Positions 63,881 to 64,000 of a stretch of 64,000 nt of DNA are shown here, in pieces (the stretch's first letter is position 1; every line of letters starts with the position of its first letter). The stretch is taken from assembly GCA_009782875.1 (NCBI GenBank), contig WRIE01000008.1, positions 1-64,000 on the forward strand, in the 5' to 3' direction. The notes beneath the pieces were generated by a model. That model was not told where the DNA came from and did not search any database. It worked only from the letters and a program-made list of their open reading frames with translations. Both the position numbers and the translations under genes were made by a program. This DNA comes from Eubacteriaceae bacterium. Its GTDB lineage: Bacteria; Bacillota; Clostridia; Eubacteriales; Anaerofustaceae.

Positions 63881-64000
63881 CTATTTACAAATACTTCCCA
63901 GTGTTCGCAACAGGATATTCTGCGTCCAGAGATGGCCGGAACGTCTTATATGTTTGGTGTTTAGCTCTGGCAAATAGTAAGCGGCAGTTTGGTCATTATA
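63881..64000 (-). CDS. Possible C-terminal end of a gene (runs off right edge)
   Basis: The minus strand is open from the window edge to a TAG at 63881 (39 codons: YNDQTAAYYLPELNTKHIRR, then SGHLWTQNILLRTLGSICK). The frame ends just before the promoter of the next operon, which fits a real gene end. No family can be named from so short a piece. Confidence 0.3.
   Translation of the reverse strand, partial: YNDQTAAYYLPELNTKHIRRSGHLWTQNILLRTLGSICK

Noticed and set aside
63453-63977. 174-codon plus-strand open frame at the right end
   Set aside because: It is antisense to the clear SDR remnant and has no ribosome binding site or protein-like composition.

Overview
The window looks like a chromosomal segment of an anaerobic, low- to mid-GC Firmicute of the Clostridia type. 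This is inferred from gene content (type III glutamine synthetase, a YtvI-like AI-2E permease, lysine 2,3-aminomutase, an Rrf2/IscS/IscU set, GatCAB, a PhnDCEE transporter) and from strong GGAGG ribosome binding sites. No rRNA, tRNA or CRISPR array was recognised.

Layout. Positions 1-11.8 kb hold an edge-truncated gene, a zinc-ribbon protein, a decayed IS256-type transposase, a substrate-binding/OmpA fusion, two DUF4143 ATPases, toxin-antitoxin debris and a divergent HindVP-like restriction-modification pair. Positions 11.9-29.8 kb form a mosaic of accessory DNA stacked against the 3' end of guaA. The end of guaA (codons for IEWE plus stop), a terminator hairpin and the start of an MmeI-like gene recur as partial direct repeats near 12.0-12.3, 19.9-20.3, 21.4 (guaA end and hairpin only) and 29.5-29.85 kb. 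Between them lie a DUF262/DUF1524 restriction-type protein, an MmeI-like restriction-methylation enzyme with a frameshift, BrnTA and VapBC-like modules with broken toxins, IS debris, and an integrative element (tyrosine integrase, Xis-like, RHH mobilisation-like, RepA-like ATPase, Xre regulator, DUF1016 nuclease).

Positions 29.7-63.8 kb are mostly housekeeping: guaA-guaB, a patatin-like protein without its catalytic serine, iscR-iscS-iscU, DUF2284 and a uroporphyrinogen-decarboxylase-like protein, gatCAB, AI-2E, glnN, phnDCEE, an MBL hydrolase and kamA. At the right end is an operon of a decayed short-chain dehydrogenase, a PaaK-like adenylating enzyme, an S51 peptidase-like protein and an ATP-grasp ligase.

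Main observations. (1) Two amidotransferases appear to lack glutaminase function: GuaA is only the ATP-pyrophosphatase/synthetase half, and GatA has Met in place of the catalytic Lys and a scrambled cis-Ser motif. (2) glnN and kamA, 12 kb apart and on opposite strands, share a leader of about 320-340 nt with conserved single-stranded blocks and differing but preserved hairpins. (3) guaA has been a repeated landing site for islands. (4) In all three recognisable toxin-antitoxin loci the toxin is destroyed and the antitoxin is intact.
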